Of a DNA stretch of 64,000 bases, positions 1-11,165 are shown one piece after another. The position numbers and the translations under genes are program-made. Below the pieces are notes generated by a model. The model ran no database searches. It saw only the letters and a list, made by a program, of their open reading frames with translations, and was not told the origin of the DNA. Positions within the stretch are counted from its first letter, which is position 1. The number at the start of each line of letters is the position of its first letter. The DNA is from Turnera subulata (taxonomy: Eukaryota > Streptophyta > Magnoliopsida > Malpighiales > Passifloraceae), in contig JAKUCV010003118.1 of NCBI GenBank assembly GCA_028386065.3, positions 13,966 through 77,965 of the forward strand, written 5' to 3'.

Positions 1-31
<31 letters not shown>
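1..31. other. Homopolymer G run at the window edge
   Basis: Thirty-one consecutive G residues open the window and run directly into pyrimidine-rich LTR sequence. A run this long is unusual in plant DNA and may be a sequencing or contig-join artefact. Confidence 0.8.
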
Positions 32-32
<1 letters not shown>

Positions 33-562
33 GGAAGAAGAGATAGTGGCCGGCGGCTCTGCTCCCTTCCCTTCTCCTATTTCTTTTTTTTTTTCCACTC
101 TTTTCTTTCTTTCTCTCTTATTTTTTTCTTTTTCTCTCCATTTTTCTCTCTTCTCTTTTTCCTTTTTTTTCTTCTGCTCTCCTCCTCTCTTCTACCGGCT
201 TTAAACTTATTTCTTTTTTTATTTATTTATTTTATTTTTTTATTGTTTTACTATTAAGCATGTGAACATCAAATAATATAAATCGTCCGTATTACGGGCG
301 AATCCGATCCGGACCAGAAAATAACTGATACCTCCTTAGTTATTTTCCGGTGTGATTTTTCGAGAAATTTCGAAGCTCGGAAAATACCAACTTAGGTTCG
401 AAAAATCCGCGGGAAAATCACGAGCGCGGGAAAACACTCGGATTCGAAAAACGACTCCCGATTTACCTTGAACTAATTACCCAAGATTAATTCAACAGTA
501 AATCACGGTAGAACAATTTCTACAGTCCCGGTAAAAATCAAAAATTTACCCGGGCTGTTACA
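32..562 (-). mobile_element. Edge of a long-LTR gypsy-type element
   Basis: From about 290 to 562 the sequence closely matches the ends of the two 3-kb LTRs at 33220-33491 and 38740-39009, ending in the same CCCGGGCTGTTACA. Read on the minus strand this is the LTR start TGTAACAGCCCGGG. The boundary at 562/563 falls directly on copia internal sequence, so this element inserted into the copia element to its right. The remainder, and the matching target duplication (candidate GAAGG), lie left of the window. The pyrimidine-rich stretch 60-200 corresponds to the same LTR zone but is more diverged. Confidence 0.75.
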
Positions 563-2664
563 GAAGGTTTCAATCACAAACTCTGCACCTAATGGTGTCG
601 TGAGTATGGCAACCGTCAAAAGTGGCATTCTGAATGAAGAGATGAGACGAAGAACACAAGGCTGATCTTCTTCACAGTTAGAGATCTTGGCCACAGTGAC
701 GAGGGGGAGAAGCCAAAACATAGGTCAAAGTAGTAGAGACAAGAGAAGAGGAAAGTCTAACAAATTTGCAAATGTTGAGTGCCATTACTGCAAGAAGAAG
801 GGCCACATCAAGAGATTCTGTCGACAGTTCAAAAAAGACCAGAAGAAGAACAAAGGCAAAGATGTGAAGAAAGAAGAAAGCAGTGATGATGAAGCAAATT
901 CTCTGGGAGAGTTCAATGTAGTTTGTGATGATGATATCATCAACCTTACTATCCAAGAGACAAGCTGGGTAGTTGATAGTGGTGCTACTGTTCATACTAC
1001 ACCACAGAGAGAACTCTTCTCATCTTACACTCTTGGTAATTTTGGGACTGTAAGAATGGGAAATGATAAATTCTCAATGGTCATCGGCAAAGGAGATGTT
1101 TGCCTAGAGTCTATGAACAGGATGAAGCTACTTTTAAAGGATGTCAGGCATATTCCAGATATGCGTCTGAATCTAATCTTTGTTGATAAGCTAGACGAGG
1201 AAGGTTTTTGTAATACCTTCTGCAATGGTCAATGGAAGCTCACTAAAGGCTCACTGATAGTGGCACGTGGAACAAAAGTGTCAAGGTTGTACGTGATCCA
1301 GGCAAGACTTCCTCAACAAATGACAAATGTTGCGAAAAATGAAGACAAGGTCCAGTTGTGGCATAGACGCCTTGGACACATGGGTGAGAAGTCAATGGTA
1401 AAGCTGGTTAAGAAGAATGTTCTGTTAGGATTGAACCAAATCCAGCTGAAGAAGTGCAGTCACTATCTAGCTGGTAAGCAAAATAGAGTTTCTTTCAAGA
1501 GCTCTCCTCCTTCCAGAAAGAAAGATGTGCTAGAACTGGTACACTTAGATCTCTGCGCCTTTCAACAAGTCCCTTGGTGGTGCCCAGTATTTTGTGACCT
1601 TCATTGATGATCACTCACGGAAAACTTGGGCTTACACATTGAAATCTAAAGATCAAGTGTTATCAGTCTTCAAGCAGTTCCTATCTATGGTAGAAAGAGA
1701 GACTGGAAAGAAGCTGAAGTGCATCCGGACAGATAATGGTGGTGAGTATACAGGTCCATTTGATGTTTACTGCAAAGAGCATGGTATTTGGTATCAGTTT
1801 ACTCTACCCAAAACTCCACAGTTGAATGGCTTAGTTGAGAGGATGAATAGAAATTTGATTGAGAGAACCAGATGCTTACTCTCTCACTCGAAGTTACCAC
1901 AAGTCTTTTGGGGTGAAGCACTACTTACAGCAACTTATGTGCTGAACCATTCACCTTGTGTTCCTCTTCAGTATGAGGCTCCAGAGACGGTGTGGTTAGG
2001 AAGAGACATCTCCTACGATCACCTACGAGTATTTGGGTGTAAAGCTCATGTTCACATCCCCAAGGATGAAAGAAGCAAACTAGATGCCAAGACAAGACAG
2101 TGTGTATTCATCGGCTATGTTCAAGACATGTTTGGCTATAGATTCTATGATCCAGTCGAGAAGAAGCTTATCAGGAGTCGAGATGTTGTCTTTATGGAGG
2201 ATCAGACCATAGAAGACATAGACAAAGTAGAGAAACCTAGTGATGATCAAGAGGAGTTTCAGCTACCTCCAATTGAGACACCAAGAAAAGTTGGAGATGA
2301 TGTTCAGGATATTCATCCTGCAATTCCAGATGATCCTGCTGAAAATGAGCCAGCGGATGCTATTGAGGATTATGGCAATGCAACTGATGATACAGCTAGA
2401 GATGACCTTCCTCAGCCATCAAGTAATTCTCCTTATCGCACAAGGTATGGTAGAGTTGTGCAACGCTCTACTAGATACTCCCCGAACGAGTACTCATTGC
2501 TCACTGACGGAGGAGAACAAGAAAGCTATGATGAAGCTGTGAATGATGAGCATAAGGAGAAATGGATAAAAGGCATACAGGAGGAGATGAAATCCTTGCA
2601 TGAGAACAAGACTTTTGAATATTGCCGTGAAGCTGCCGGACTAGTGGATCCCCCCAATATGTAG
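563..2664 (+). pseudogene. Copia gag-protease-integrase remnant
   Basis: The polyprotein is broken. A TGA near 662 interrupts gag. An open stretch then runs 687-1607 with a CX2CX4HX4C zinc knuckle (about 778-822), the protease motif DSGAT (about 972) and the HRRLGH part of GAG-pre-integrase. That domain's zinc ligand set is damaged, reading CSHY where a second Cys is expected. One base is missing near 1555, so the integrase core continues in another frame (1594-2664). Its DDE residues are visible in FIDDHSR, IRTDNGGEY and NGLVERMNR. The end is an internal deletion joining RT codons (ENKTFE) to the polyprotein tail (YCREAAG). Gag packages RNA, protease matures the polyprotein and integrase inserts the cDNA; none can be made intact here. 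Confidence 0.85.
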
Positions 2665-2680
2665 TCGGAAGGGGGAGAAT

Positions 2681-3282
2681 TGTTGGTGCTGGGTTCCAAC
2701 AACATATGGGGCCTACCACTAATAGCTAATGGAGCACTAATCAGCATTTAGTGGAGCACTAATCAGCAATTAGTGGAGCACTAAGTGTTTTGCAGATCAG
2801 TCCCTGAAGTTCTTGGTTTCTGCAAATTGGTCCCTGACGAGATGCCTATAAATAGGCTGCTCATTTCCTTTTAAAAGCATCCCAACATTCACAACAAGTG
2901 TGAATAAGAGAGTGAAAGAGAGAGTGTGTGGGAGGGAAGAAAAATTGAGAAGAAAATTCCCTCCTTAAATTAGGGACTGACAAAATAATGAGAAAAAATA
3001 CCTTAGGGGTATTTTTGACAAACACTTGAGAAACACCTTGTGAGACACTATTTTGGGTAGAACTCTAGGTTGTTATACCCCTAAAATTTAGGGAAGTCTC
3101 TCTTGTAAGCCTACTATTTATAGTGGAAGTTTTTCCGGTGGGATCGGGATTGTGGACGTAGCCCGGTATTTGGGTGAACCACGTTAAATACTGTGTATCA
3201 TTTGTCTCTTTTTGTCCTCCACTTGTTTATCTTCTTTGTTAAGTGATATTATTTCCGCAAGATAGTGCCACCGGGCCCAACA
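2681..3282 (+). repeat. 3' LTR of the left copia element
   Basis: Begins TGTTGG after a polypurine tract (GGAAGGGGGAGAAT, 2667-2680) and ends CCCAACA. It is homologous to the LTRs at 50592-51145 and 53512-54081, including the transcript-leader zone with the GTGAATAAGAGAGTG motif near 2900. Confidence 0.85.
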
Positions 3283-3710
3283 CCAGGTTGATGCGCCTTG
3301 ATCCATTACATTAGTAAAGCAGAATTAATGTATATTATATATCGAACTTGCATGAACAGCTTAAAATAAAATTACCCTCCTAGACAAATCAAATCAAGGT
3401 TCAAGGATTCCATTCCCCCTACATCATCAGTTAGAACTCAATTTCAAAGAAAACAAAAAGGGTTGGTTGGGTTGTTTTTCAATATAAAAATTAATTGATA
3501 TAATAAAATATTAAAAACATTCACCAAGTGTGAAAGAAACCATTTTAAAACAGATGTACATGTTCAGTATATATTTTAGATTTTTGATAAAACGAAGATT
3601 TTTATTTAAATTAAATATGACATGTTCAAATACAATATATAAATATATATTGATAAAAATAAAAAGTACATATCTACATGGGTTGATGATGGGACAAGAT
3701 TATCTGTTTC
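3283..3710. other. Gene-free AT-rich spacer
   Basis: No gene seen. Part of it (about 3395-3520) resembles 39200-39345 upstream of TPS-5, so it is probably duplicated cluster flank, here separated from TPS-1 by the gag-only element. Confidence 0.5.
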
Positions 3711-3994
3711 TGTAGAATATAGAAATCACTCAAATACACAAACAAAACTTTTATTTAATTTTGAAACCTCTCACAATTGACTAGGCGACACTGCGGTGTC
3801 TCTCACGGTAGCTACACTCACAACTCTTGATTTGTTACACAGCTATACTTAATAGTAAAACCCTGACACACCTATTTATATAGACTCTTACTTAACGGAC
3901 AAGACTCCTAAACCGAACTGGACTTGGACTCTTAAACCCAATAACATAAATACTTTTATACCTAAATTAACTAGGCTTAGTTTAATACGCAACA
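3711..3994 (-). repeat. 3' LTR (minus) of the gag-only element
   Basis: Shares the TATAGAAAT start, the CTAGGCGACAC block, CCCTGACACACCTATTTATA and AACTAGGCTTAGTTTAA with the copy at 5957-6257. The shared TATTTATATAG block read on minus is a TATA-like element. Confidence 0.8.
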
Positions 3995-4220
3995 ATGTCT
4001 CCCTTAAACTAAGCTTATAAGTAAAAACATGACTCTAACCAATCCCATCAATTGTAAATGTCTTCAACGCTATTGTTGTTGCAGTGACTAACTCAAACTT
4101 CGATTGAAACAGTAACATCTTCCTTGAGTCAAACCAAATCTTCAGCTTCACCTCCATTCCAAATTGCAGTGTATACTTCAAGTGCATCTTCCAGACTTCA
4201 TCTTGCTTGTCGATGACATC

Positions 4221-5627
4221 TTAGACTGTCTCCCATTCTTTGTTGCTTTCAAGAACACTCTTAACAAAATTGCTTATAATAGCATTGTTCACATCTTTGG
4301 TTGAGAAAAATTGATCAACACCAATAAAATCAATTTTCTCACCACAGATAAAACTAATTTCTTCAACTTCCTTTCCTTCAACCTTTTTGGGCTTTCTCTT
4401 CTCTTCTTGTTCAATCTTTTTCAATTTATCTCCCTGAAAGAACAAAATATTTTCAGCAATTATCAGATCTTTCTTCTCCTCCTCTTGTTCAGCTTCTATC
4501 TGTTCGCCTTCATTGTCTTCCTGGAAAGAAAAATTATTTTCTTGAACCACTGACTCTTCTCTTTCCTCCTCTTGAGAAAATAATTCTTCCACCATGATTC
4601 TGGAAAATCTGTAGCATTCACCATTAAAATTGGAATCTTGACTGAAATCAGACAGTGATGAACTTTCCACTTTAATTCTTCCGAGTCTTCTAGCTTCATC
4701 AACAAATCTGTCTTCCATGACGTAACTAGTCAATGTCTCTGAACCACAAGAACTACTAACTCCAGTCATCACCAATTTAGCATAGACTTGATTGCAATTG
4801 CCATTGTTGCCACACTGTCTTTGTTCACTTGTCATCCCCTTCCTAAAATTGAGGCGATTCTCATGCAGAATCAGTTTACCTTTTAACACATCAATTGTTA
4901 AAGTCTTGAGATCTTGGAATTCTTCAATAGCTTTCACCTTGCAATCATAACTGGATGGTAGGCTTTGGAGAATTTTCTTGACAACTTGAAGATCTGTCAT
5001 CTTCTCACCATTGGCTCTCAAACTATTTTCCAATTTCTGTACCTGACAAAAATAACCATCAATTATTTCATTTTCTCCCATGCGGAGAAGCTCAAACTCT
5101 CTTCTCACCTCTTGCAAACTAGTTTTTTTCACATCCTTTGAGCCACCATAAGTTTTCAGCAAAGCATCAATCTCTACCTGTTGTTTGAGGTAGTGCAGTG
5201 CTTCATCATTCTTCTCCACCTCTTCTTGTGTATGCGTCTGAATCCCATTCTGGATAGAATCCAATTCTGGATAGCATCCCATACTTGTCTGAATCCAATT
5301 CTGGATAACATTCCATATTTTGATGTGTTTAAAGAAAGTCCTCATCTACCTCCACCATATCTCAAAATAATCTTTATCATTAAATTTAAAAATAAGACAC
5401 TCTTCATACTGTGTATCCATGTGAAAATAATCCTTCAACACAAACCAATCTACTACATCAAATACAAACCACCAAAGAAACCAACCAATTTTTTTCCTTC
5501 CTGCGTCACCAAATTCTTTTCTATCTGGTGCTGTAATTTGGTTTTGGGTCACTTTGCACAGCCCCACGAACAAATCTACTTGCCTTTTTCCCTTTTTTTT
5601 GTCTTCTATTGACAAAAGCAAAAACAA
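4221..5627 (-). pseudogene. gag-like ORF with one in-frame stop and an acidic tail
   Basis: Two minus-strand stretches in one frame are separated by a single TAG (5346-5348). The upstream part carries the beginning of the gag-like fold (YFEIWW), the downstream 374 codons the rest. MRTFFKH, SLPSSYDCKV and TIDVLKGKL are typical of the UBN2 domain of copia gag. No CCHC zinc knuckle follows. Instead there are about 150 residues rich in Glu and Lys (for example QEEEREES and EQEEEKKD), unlike ordinary gag or protease sequence. In autonomous relatives gag forms the particle and binds RNA. Whether the tail is captured host coding sequence or drifted polyprotein cannot be decided here. Confidence 0.7.
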
Positions 5628-5941
5628 AAAAATAACACTAAGTAAACATACCAGCCACCTAGCTTCACTTTTCTCCCTTGGATTGACTTGCAGGTCTCAC
5701 GTCGCAACCTTTTTGTTTTTGCACGACACATCCTTCTTTTTTTTTTACACAACTTCAATAAATCAATGCAGCTCTTTATTTTTTTTTCCTTGCCAATCTT
5801 TCCTCAAGCAAATTCACGCAACCCGGAAATTTTTTTCGCAATTCTTTTCACGAACAAATCTTTTTTTTCTTTCTCGAACTCTAACACAATTTTTTTTCTT
5901 CTTCTTCCTCTATTTGTGCAGCGTCTTCATGGATCTTCACA

Positions 5942-5954
5942 GGCTCCGCTACCA
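5942..5954 (-). promoter_or_regulatory. Primer-binding site of the gag-only element
   Basis: Minus strand TGGTAGCGGAGCC, two bases inside the 5' LTR. Twelve of its bases are identical to those beside the 5' LTRs at 51148, 61879 and 35952 (minus). Confidence 0.8.
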
Positions 5955-5956
5955 AT

Positions 5957-6257
5957 TGTAGGATATAGAAATTGTTCAAACACACAAACTTTTATTATTT
6001 AATTTTAAATCTCTCAAACAACATAAACTAGGCGACACCTCGGTGCCCCTCACGGTAGCCACACCCTCGGTATTTTTCTCATAATTATTATCTTGCTACA
6101 CAGATAATACTTAATAATAAAACCCTGACACACCTATTTATATAGACTCAGACTTAACGGACAAGACTCCTAAATCGAACTGGACTTAGACTCTTAAAAC
6201 CCAATAACATAAATACTTTTAAATCCAAATTAACTAGGCTTAGTTTAACATCCAACA
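5957..6257 (-). repeat. 5' LTR (minus) of the gag-only element
   Basis: TGTTGG...CCTACA on the minus strand, 301 bp, paired with 3711-3994. The two LTRs have visible substitutions and small indels, so the insertion is not very recent. Confidence 0.8.
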
Positions 6258-6510
6258 GTTTTCATTTTCCTGCTGACTATATATTTCTATTTTATTCTAA
6301 TTAATTCTATTTGTGAACGCATATACACTGGGAGATGCAGGTGACTTTGATGTTGATGATTGTTTAGTAGGTGCTGTGTTATCGACGCTTGATCGATCCT
6401 CTTTCTCCTCTTTCTTCTTTTATAATTGCCATATCAAGTTAATTACTAATCCCAATTACACAATACACAAACTAGCGCTTCTTAATTAGCAGATTTTACA
6501 TATCAAACGC

Positions 6511-6622
6511 AGAGATGGAAGCTCCTGCAGCATTGAAATGCAGAAATCTATGGAAAGCGGTCAAAGCGCTTGGAAAATTATGAATGGAGAAAGCCCATGT
6601 CAAAGAAATTGCCATTCCTATT
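6511..6622 (+). pseudogene. TPS-3-like exon 7 relic
   Basis: This stretch matches TPS-3 exon 7 around 25266-25330 (for example ATTGAAATGCAGAAA and GGAAAATTATGAATGGAGAAA) and a similar relic at 43910-44040. It has frameshifts and is interrupted on its right by a SINE. It marks an ancient TPS-3-like gene upstream of TPS-1, in the same order as the relic upstream of TPS-6. Confidence 0.5.
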
Positions 6623-6624
6623 AA

Positions 6625-6809
6625 TATAGGGTTGGTCCAAATCGTAAGCGATTTAGTTCCACTTAAGCAAAATCTCATGTTCGAATCTTCGTGTATGCAG
6701 AAAATCTTTATTTTGAGAAACTCACCCACCATAACTCGGGAAACAACCCGGATAGAACTGGATTAATTATGCAAAGCTCCGGACACCATATGAGAATAAA
6801 AAAAAAAAT
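6625..6809 (+). mobile_element. tRNA-derived SINE, family 1
   Basis: It has a box A-like region (AATCGTAAGCGATTTAG), a box B-like TGTTCGAATCTTCG about 30 bp further on, and a poly(A) tail at 6797-6809. Related copies occur in minus orientation at 22670-22878 and near 22385-22455. It sits in a TPS exon-7 relic. Confidence 0.6.
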
Positions 6810-7425
6810 TGCTACTACTGCCATTAACAAAGCACATATTGACTAGCCGGGTAAGGTTTTGTATTCTTGGTTTTCAAACAAGAGGGGTTATTTAGGTTTA
6901 AGGTGTAAGGTTGGGACTACAATTATTTTTCTTCCAATTATGCAACCACTTTCCATTAAGATAAATAGGTCAAAATGAAATGAAAATCTACGGCGGCACA
7001 ACCTACCTAGTATGATGATGGACCAAGGGGGTTGGCGGCGTGGGTGGTGGGGGTAATAAGGATAATTAATGGCAATTTGAATTCCGCAACGTCAATCCCA
7101 TTCCCAATTTTTTTTTTTGCTCAATCCCTTTCCCAAATGATTGCTTTTTATAATACGCTTCTAGGAACCCTTTTTTCTTTTTCTTTTTTGATACGAGATA
7201 ACTTTTTCTTTACTTATTCCTTATCGAAGACAGCTCACTTTACTAGCTTGTAGAACATCATAATCATTTAGCTAGTTAGGTGATTTCTCTTTATTAATAT
7301 TTGTGTTTTTTTTTATAGGCTATAAAGGTTTTGAATACTTTTTTTTTTGTTCTCTCTCTTTTGGTTTCAGCTGCTAAGTAGAAAGTCCAATAATGCTTGA
7401 GATCCTTTTTTAATAGTGGTGGTAC
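6810..7425. other. Spacer with duplicated TPS flank
   Basis: No gene. Much of it aligns with 44290-44780 upstream of TPS-6 (for example TTCCAATTATGCAAC and GCACAACCTACCTAG), so it belongs to the duplicated block carrying TPS-1 and TPS-6. Confidence 0.55.
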
Positions 7426-7825
7426 AGTACAGTTCAATTTTAGAAGTTCTTTTGGGTCTCTTTTTCATTTGTTGCTCTTGATCTTGTGCTTGTGCTGTCA
7501 TTAGGGTGGGCATTTGGCTTGTTATAAAGGCTAGACCAGATGATGGCTCATTCAGTGGACATGTCTCTAACTTCAGGTTAGGAGAGAAATGTTGGGGGAC
7601 CAAAATAAAGAAAAAGAACCACCAAAGTACAGTTCAATTTTAGAAGTTCTTTTGGGTCTCTTTTTCATTTGTTGCTCTTGATCTTGTGCTTGTGCTGTCA
7701 TTAGGGTGGGCATTTGGCTTGTTATAAAGGCTAGACCAGATGATGGCTCATTCAGTGGACATGTCTCTAACTTCAGGTTAGGAGAGAAATGTTGGGGGAC
7801 CAAAATAAAGAAAAAGAACCACCAA
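7426..7825. repeat. Perfect 200-bp tandem duplication
   Basis: 7426-7625 and 7626-7825 appear identical base for base with a period of exactly 200. The corresponding sequence upstream of TPS-6 (about 44800-44870) is single copy. A second exact 200-bp duplication lies at 12271-12670. Confidence 0.9.
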
Positions 7826-8027
7826 GCTAGTTTCGACCTTAATTAAGTTTGGCAAGGGAGCAAAGCAAGTTTTTACCACCAAGTCACATATTATTGCATG
7901 ATATATGTACTACACATTTTTTATTGGAAGAGTATCCCGTGAACAGCTTAGCAGTAAAAGAAAAAAAAAACACTAATGCTAAGTCAAAGATACAGTCCCA
8001 CCGTACCAGGAATGCAGCTCATATAAA

Positions 8028-8069
8028 TTACAGATCCTACTTTTTTATGCTAAAAATTACAGATCCTAC
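8028..8069. mobile_element. Micro-insertion with 13-bp direct repeats
   Basis: TTACAGATCCTAC occurs at 8028-8040 and 8057-8069, separated by TTTTTTATGCTAAAAA. On minus the insert reads TTTTTAGCATAAAAAA, matching the TTAGCAT-poly(A) ends of LINEs and SINEs in this window. Confidence 0.65.
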
Positions 8070-8538
8070 TAATTCCAGAAATGATTTATTACTAGGAGTG
8101 AGCCTACAAAAACTCGAATTTAGAATCTTATTTAAAGAAAATAGAATTCTTTACTACAACTATTAGTAATTTCTAAGGTTTGGGTGTTATTTATGTAATT
8201 CCGATGTACCAAAAAAAACTAATTGACTCATTTCAAGTTTAAGGTCCACATCTCATGATCTACATTAAAGGGTTAAAATGTAGAGTTCATCATGCATGAA
8301 GGTTTTGGCCGATACAAAATCAGATTAAAAATATAATTGCTGATGGGATTAACTAGTCTTATGTCGCCTGTGTTATGCCAGTTTAATTATCGAGGTCCCG
8401 ATTCGCAGCACAGAACTGTTGTCGCTATCTTGATTACCATGCTTTGGTTTTTCAGATCCTTTTGGATGGCCTAGGTACATTTTAGTTAATGCATTTGTTT
8501 TTCTTTGGTTGTTAATTAAGTCGGAATGGTTGGTAAGT

Positions 8539-8581
8539 TTTAAACTATTGTTACTATTAAAAATAAGATTTAAACTATTGT
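8539..8581. mobile_element. Micro-insertion with 13-bp direct repeats
   Basis: TTTAAACTATTGT at 8539-8551 and 8569-8581 flanks the 17-bp AT-rich insert TACTATTAAAAATAAGA. Confidence 0.5.
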
Positions 8582-8660
8582 ATTTCTGATTCAGTTAATG
8601 AAATATCCGTCCTGACCAAAAAAAATAAAAAATTCTAAAGGGTTTTGGCTAATTTCTGCC

Positions 8661-8668
8661 TATAAATA
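8661..8668 (+). promoter_or_regulatory. TATA box of TPS-1
   Basis: TATAAATA, about 93 bp before the TPS-1 ATG. The context (CTATAAATACAAGACCAT) is shared with TPS-5 and TPS-6, so the promoters are paralogous. Confidence 0.65.
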
Positions 8669-9607
8669 CAAGACCATTCAAGCAAGCTAGGAGCACAAAA
8701 GACTCATTATTCTCACTATCTCAGTGCAATAAACTTGCAACTTCTTTGTGTAAGGAAGAGATGGCCCTTCAAGTAGAGGCACAAGGAGCTCAAGTTCGCC
8801 GAACTGCAGACTTCCACCCCACTGCATGGGGTGACTTCTTCCTGAAGCGCGAGCCTGAGGACAAGGTGATCAAACAACAACCACCATATATGTTTCCCTT
8901 TTCTTTATTTTCCAGTCTTTTTTTCTTGGGTGCATATGCACATAATTAATAGTCAACAATATCCGGGATATTACACAGATGTTGGTGAGTGCATGGAAAG
9001 ATGAAGCTGGAGTTTTGAAGGAGAAAGTGAGGAAAATGCTGACAACTCCTCCACCAGAAGACAAGATTTTGGAGAAACTGAGCCTGATAGATGATGTGAT
9101 CCGATTGGGGATTGGATACCATTTCCAGAAAGAAATTGACGATGCAATACTACAAATCCTCAAAATGGATGAGTATCATGGTAGTGAGGATATCTCTACC
9201 ATTGCTCTTGGCTTTCGGTTACTAAGACAACGTGGCTACTATGTTTCTTCTGGTATATGTTATTCTTATTCTTCTTTTTTTTTTTCATACTAATGGTATG
9301 TAATTCTTCTGTTTATAATCTTTAATGCAGCTACATGTTAAATATGTTCTTTTTTGTTTTCTTTTTAGTAAATATAACCTGAAAGCTTAAACTTAGTTTG
9401 GACTTAATTGAGTTTTGTAGAATATATATACCGCCTCCATCCCCAATATTTGTCCACCCGTTGTACTCAGAAGTGTTAGACACATTCAATTTTTTCCCTT
9501 TTTCTACTATACTAATCTCAATTACCACATTTCTTAAACATATATTTGTCTATCTTTATTTCTTTTTAATAAAGATATTTTAGTCGGAATCTATATAACT
9601 ACGTACA

Positions 9608-9653
9608 TATCATTGTCCTTTCTTTTATGCTAAAAAAAACTATCATTATCCTT
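9608..9653. mobile_element. Micro-insertion in TPS-1 intron 2
   Basis: TATCATTGTCCTT (9608-9620) and TATCATTATCCTT (9641-9653) flank TCTTTTATGCTAAAAAAAAC, again with the ATGCTAA tag. Confidence 0.6.
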
Positions 9654-9667
9654 GCTTTGATGAATGA

Positions 9668-9713
9668 TTCGATATGACCATTTTTTTTTTTTGAAAAATT
9701 TCGATATGATCAT
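9668..9713. mobile_element. Second micro-insertion in TPS-1 intron 2
   Basis: TTCGATATGACCAT (9668-9681) and TTCGATATGATCAT (9700-9713) flank a poly(T) run followed by GAAAAAT. Confidence 0.6.
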
Positions 9714-10794
9714 CTTAGTAAGTGCTTGTTGTTGATTTTGGACCAGATGTGTTTCACAAATTTGTGGACGCCAAGGGCAACTTCAAGGAAAATCTAAGCA
9801 AAGATTGGGTAGGTTTGTTTAACCTGTATGAGGCTTCATACCTCAGTATTCCTGGAGAGAAGATCCTAGATGAGGCCCGTGAAATCACCAGGGAACACCT
9901 CAAATCTTTGGTGAATGACTTGCCCTCTCCTGTTGCTGAGCAAGTGAACCGCACTTTACATCGTCCTCTGCAAAGGAAGGTGGAGAAGTATGAACAATTG
10001 CAGTACATCCCCATCTACGAGAAACTTGATGCACGCAATGAAGTTGTCTTGAAGCTAGCCAAGTTGGATTTCAATGTAGTGCAAAGTATATATCGGGAAG
10101 AGGTTCGAAGCCTCACCGAGTAAGTACATATACTTTTTACATACCTACCGATTGTAGCGCATTGGTACTCTTGTTATATATATATACACATTAAGGACAA
10201 GAATTAAAATACCTTTTAACCATTAGATTATATATGAATTTATTACAGGTGGTGGACAGAGTTGGATTTTGCAAGAAAGCTTCCTTTCGGCCGAGATAGA
10301 TTGATCGAGTGCTTCTTTTGGGGATTCGCGATATTTCCTGATCCTGAAGACGTCCTGAGCCGAGGAATAGCAGTCAAATCTGCTCAAATTTTTACTATAA
10401 TCGATGATATGTATGACGCTTATGGAATTTTTAATTAATTACTATACTGAAGTCTGACGTGATCATTAATATATTACAGGTAAAAAAGCCAATTAGGGCC
10501 TACACTACAGAAGCAAGATGGTTGAATGAAGGTTATGTTCCAAAGTTCGAGGAACATAGAGCAGTAAGCACAGTTAGCACTTGCTCATGCATGTTCACCC
10601 ATCAAATTGCGGGTGTGATGCCTGAGGCTACAAAGGAGGTCTATGATTGGATGGTTGCATATCCAAAAATGATAGTAGCTCAAGAGGATCACTGCAGGCT
10701 CTTGGATGATATTGCAACGCATGAGGTATTGTTAGAATATATGGTTCAATATTTAAATATAGCTTAGTTATTACATGGTTCATGGTGATCATCA

Positions 10795-10818
10795 TATATA
10801 TATATATATATATATATA
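10795..10818. repeat. (TA)n microsatellite in TPS-1 intron 6
   Basis: Uninterrupted TA dinucleotides. The last introns of TPS-5 and TPS-6 are similarly TA-rich; the TPS-6 run is at 48127-48160. Confidence 0.9.
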
Positions 10819-11165
10819 CATAATATTGATCATGAGTCTAATGTTTCTAAAATGCATCCATGCAGTTTGAGCAGAAAAGGGGACACGTTGCTTCAACTGT
10901 TGAATGTTATATGAAGGAATATGGAGTGTCAAAAGAGGAGGCACATGATGCCATAAAGAAGTTTATAGAAGATGATTGGAAATCTTTGAACGAAGGGTTC
11001 ATGAAAGAAGCTGCTGCTATTCCAAAGAAGATTCTCAAGATTTTTCTTGGTTATGCCAGGGTAATGGAAGCTCTATACGGGGACTTCGTCGATTGCTTTG
11101 TTTTTGCAGATACTACCACAAAAGAGATGATGGAAGCCTTGCTTGTCAACCCCATTCCTGTCTGA

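Larger units (their letters stand above)
563..3282 (+). mobile_element. Ty1/copia element, 5'-truncated and RT-deleted
   Basis: Order: gag zinc knuckle, protease, GAG-pre-integrase, integrase, polypurine tract, 3' LTR. The 5' LTR and start of gag are cut off at 562 by the long-LTR element. Reverse transcriptase and RNase H are missing: at about 2617 the reading frame jumps from the start of RT to the last codons of the polyprotein. A related element at 50592-54081 keeps RT and RNase H but has lost integrase. This copy cannot move by itself. Confidence 0.85.
3711..6257 (-). mobile_element. Non-autonomous gag-only copia-type element
   Basis: Two LTRs of about 290 bp (3711-3994 and 5957-6257) flank 1.96 kb of internal sequence read on the minus strand. 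Next to the right (5' on minus) LTR is a primer-binding site reading TGGTAGCGGAGCC (5942-5954). Next to the left LTR is a short purine tract. Candidate target duplication is gtttc/gtttt (4 of 5). The only coding region resembles the UBN2 type gag of copia elements; there is no protease, integrase or RT, so it would need helper proteins. Confidence 0.8.
8761..11165 (+). pseudogene. TPS-1: sesquiterpene synthase-like pseudogene lacking exon 5
   Basis: Exons seen: 8761-8865, 8979-9252, 9747-10119, 10249-about 10426 (truncated exon 4), 10480-10725 and 10866-11165. Exon 1 encodes MALQVEAQ and the RRx8W motif (R13, R14, W23), with no transit peptide. Exon 4 keeps the RDR and DDMYD motifs but ends abruptly at AYG, followed by a TAA at 10436-10438. 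The end of exon 4, intron 4, exon 5 and part of intron 5 are deleted compared with TPS-5. Exon 6 keeps the second metal motif DDIATHE and exon 7 ends LLVNPIPV and stop. An intact relative would ionise farnesyl diphosphate in the cytosol with Mg2+. This copy should give only a truncated N-terminal protein. Confidence 0.9.

Noticed and set aside
7367..7803. Two similar minus-strand ORFs of about 77 codons
   Set aside because: They exist only because of the 200-bp duplication and have no conserved domain or counterpart near TPS-6.
9754..10014. Minus-strand frames opposite TPS exon 3 (similar ones at 23676 and 41726)
   Set aside because: They are shadows of the conserved exon on the other strand.
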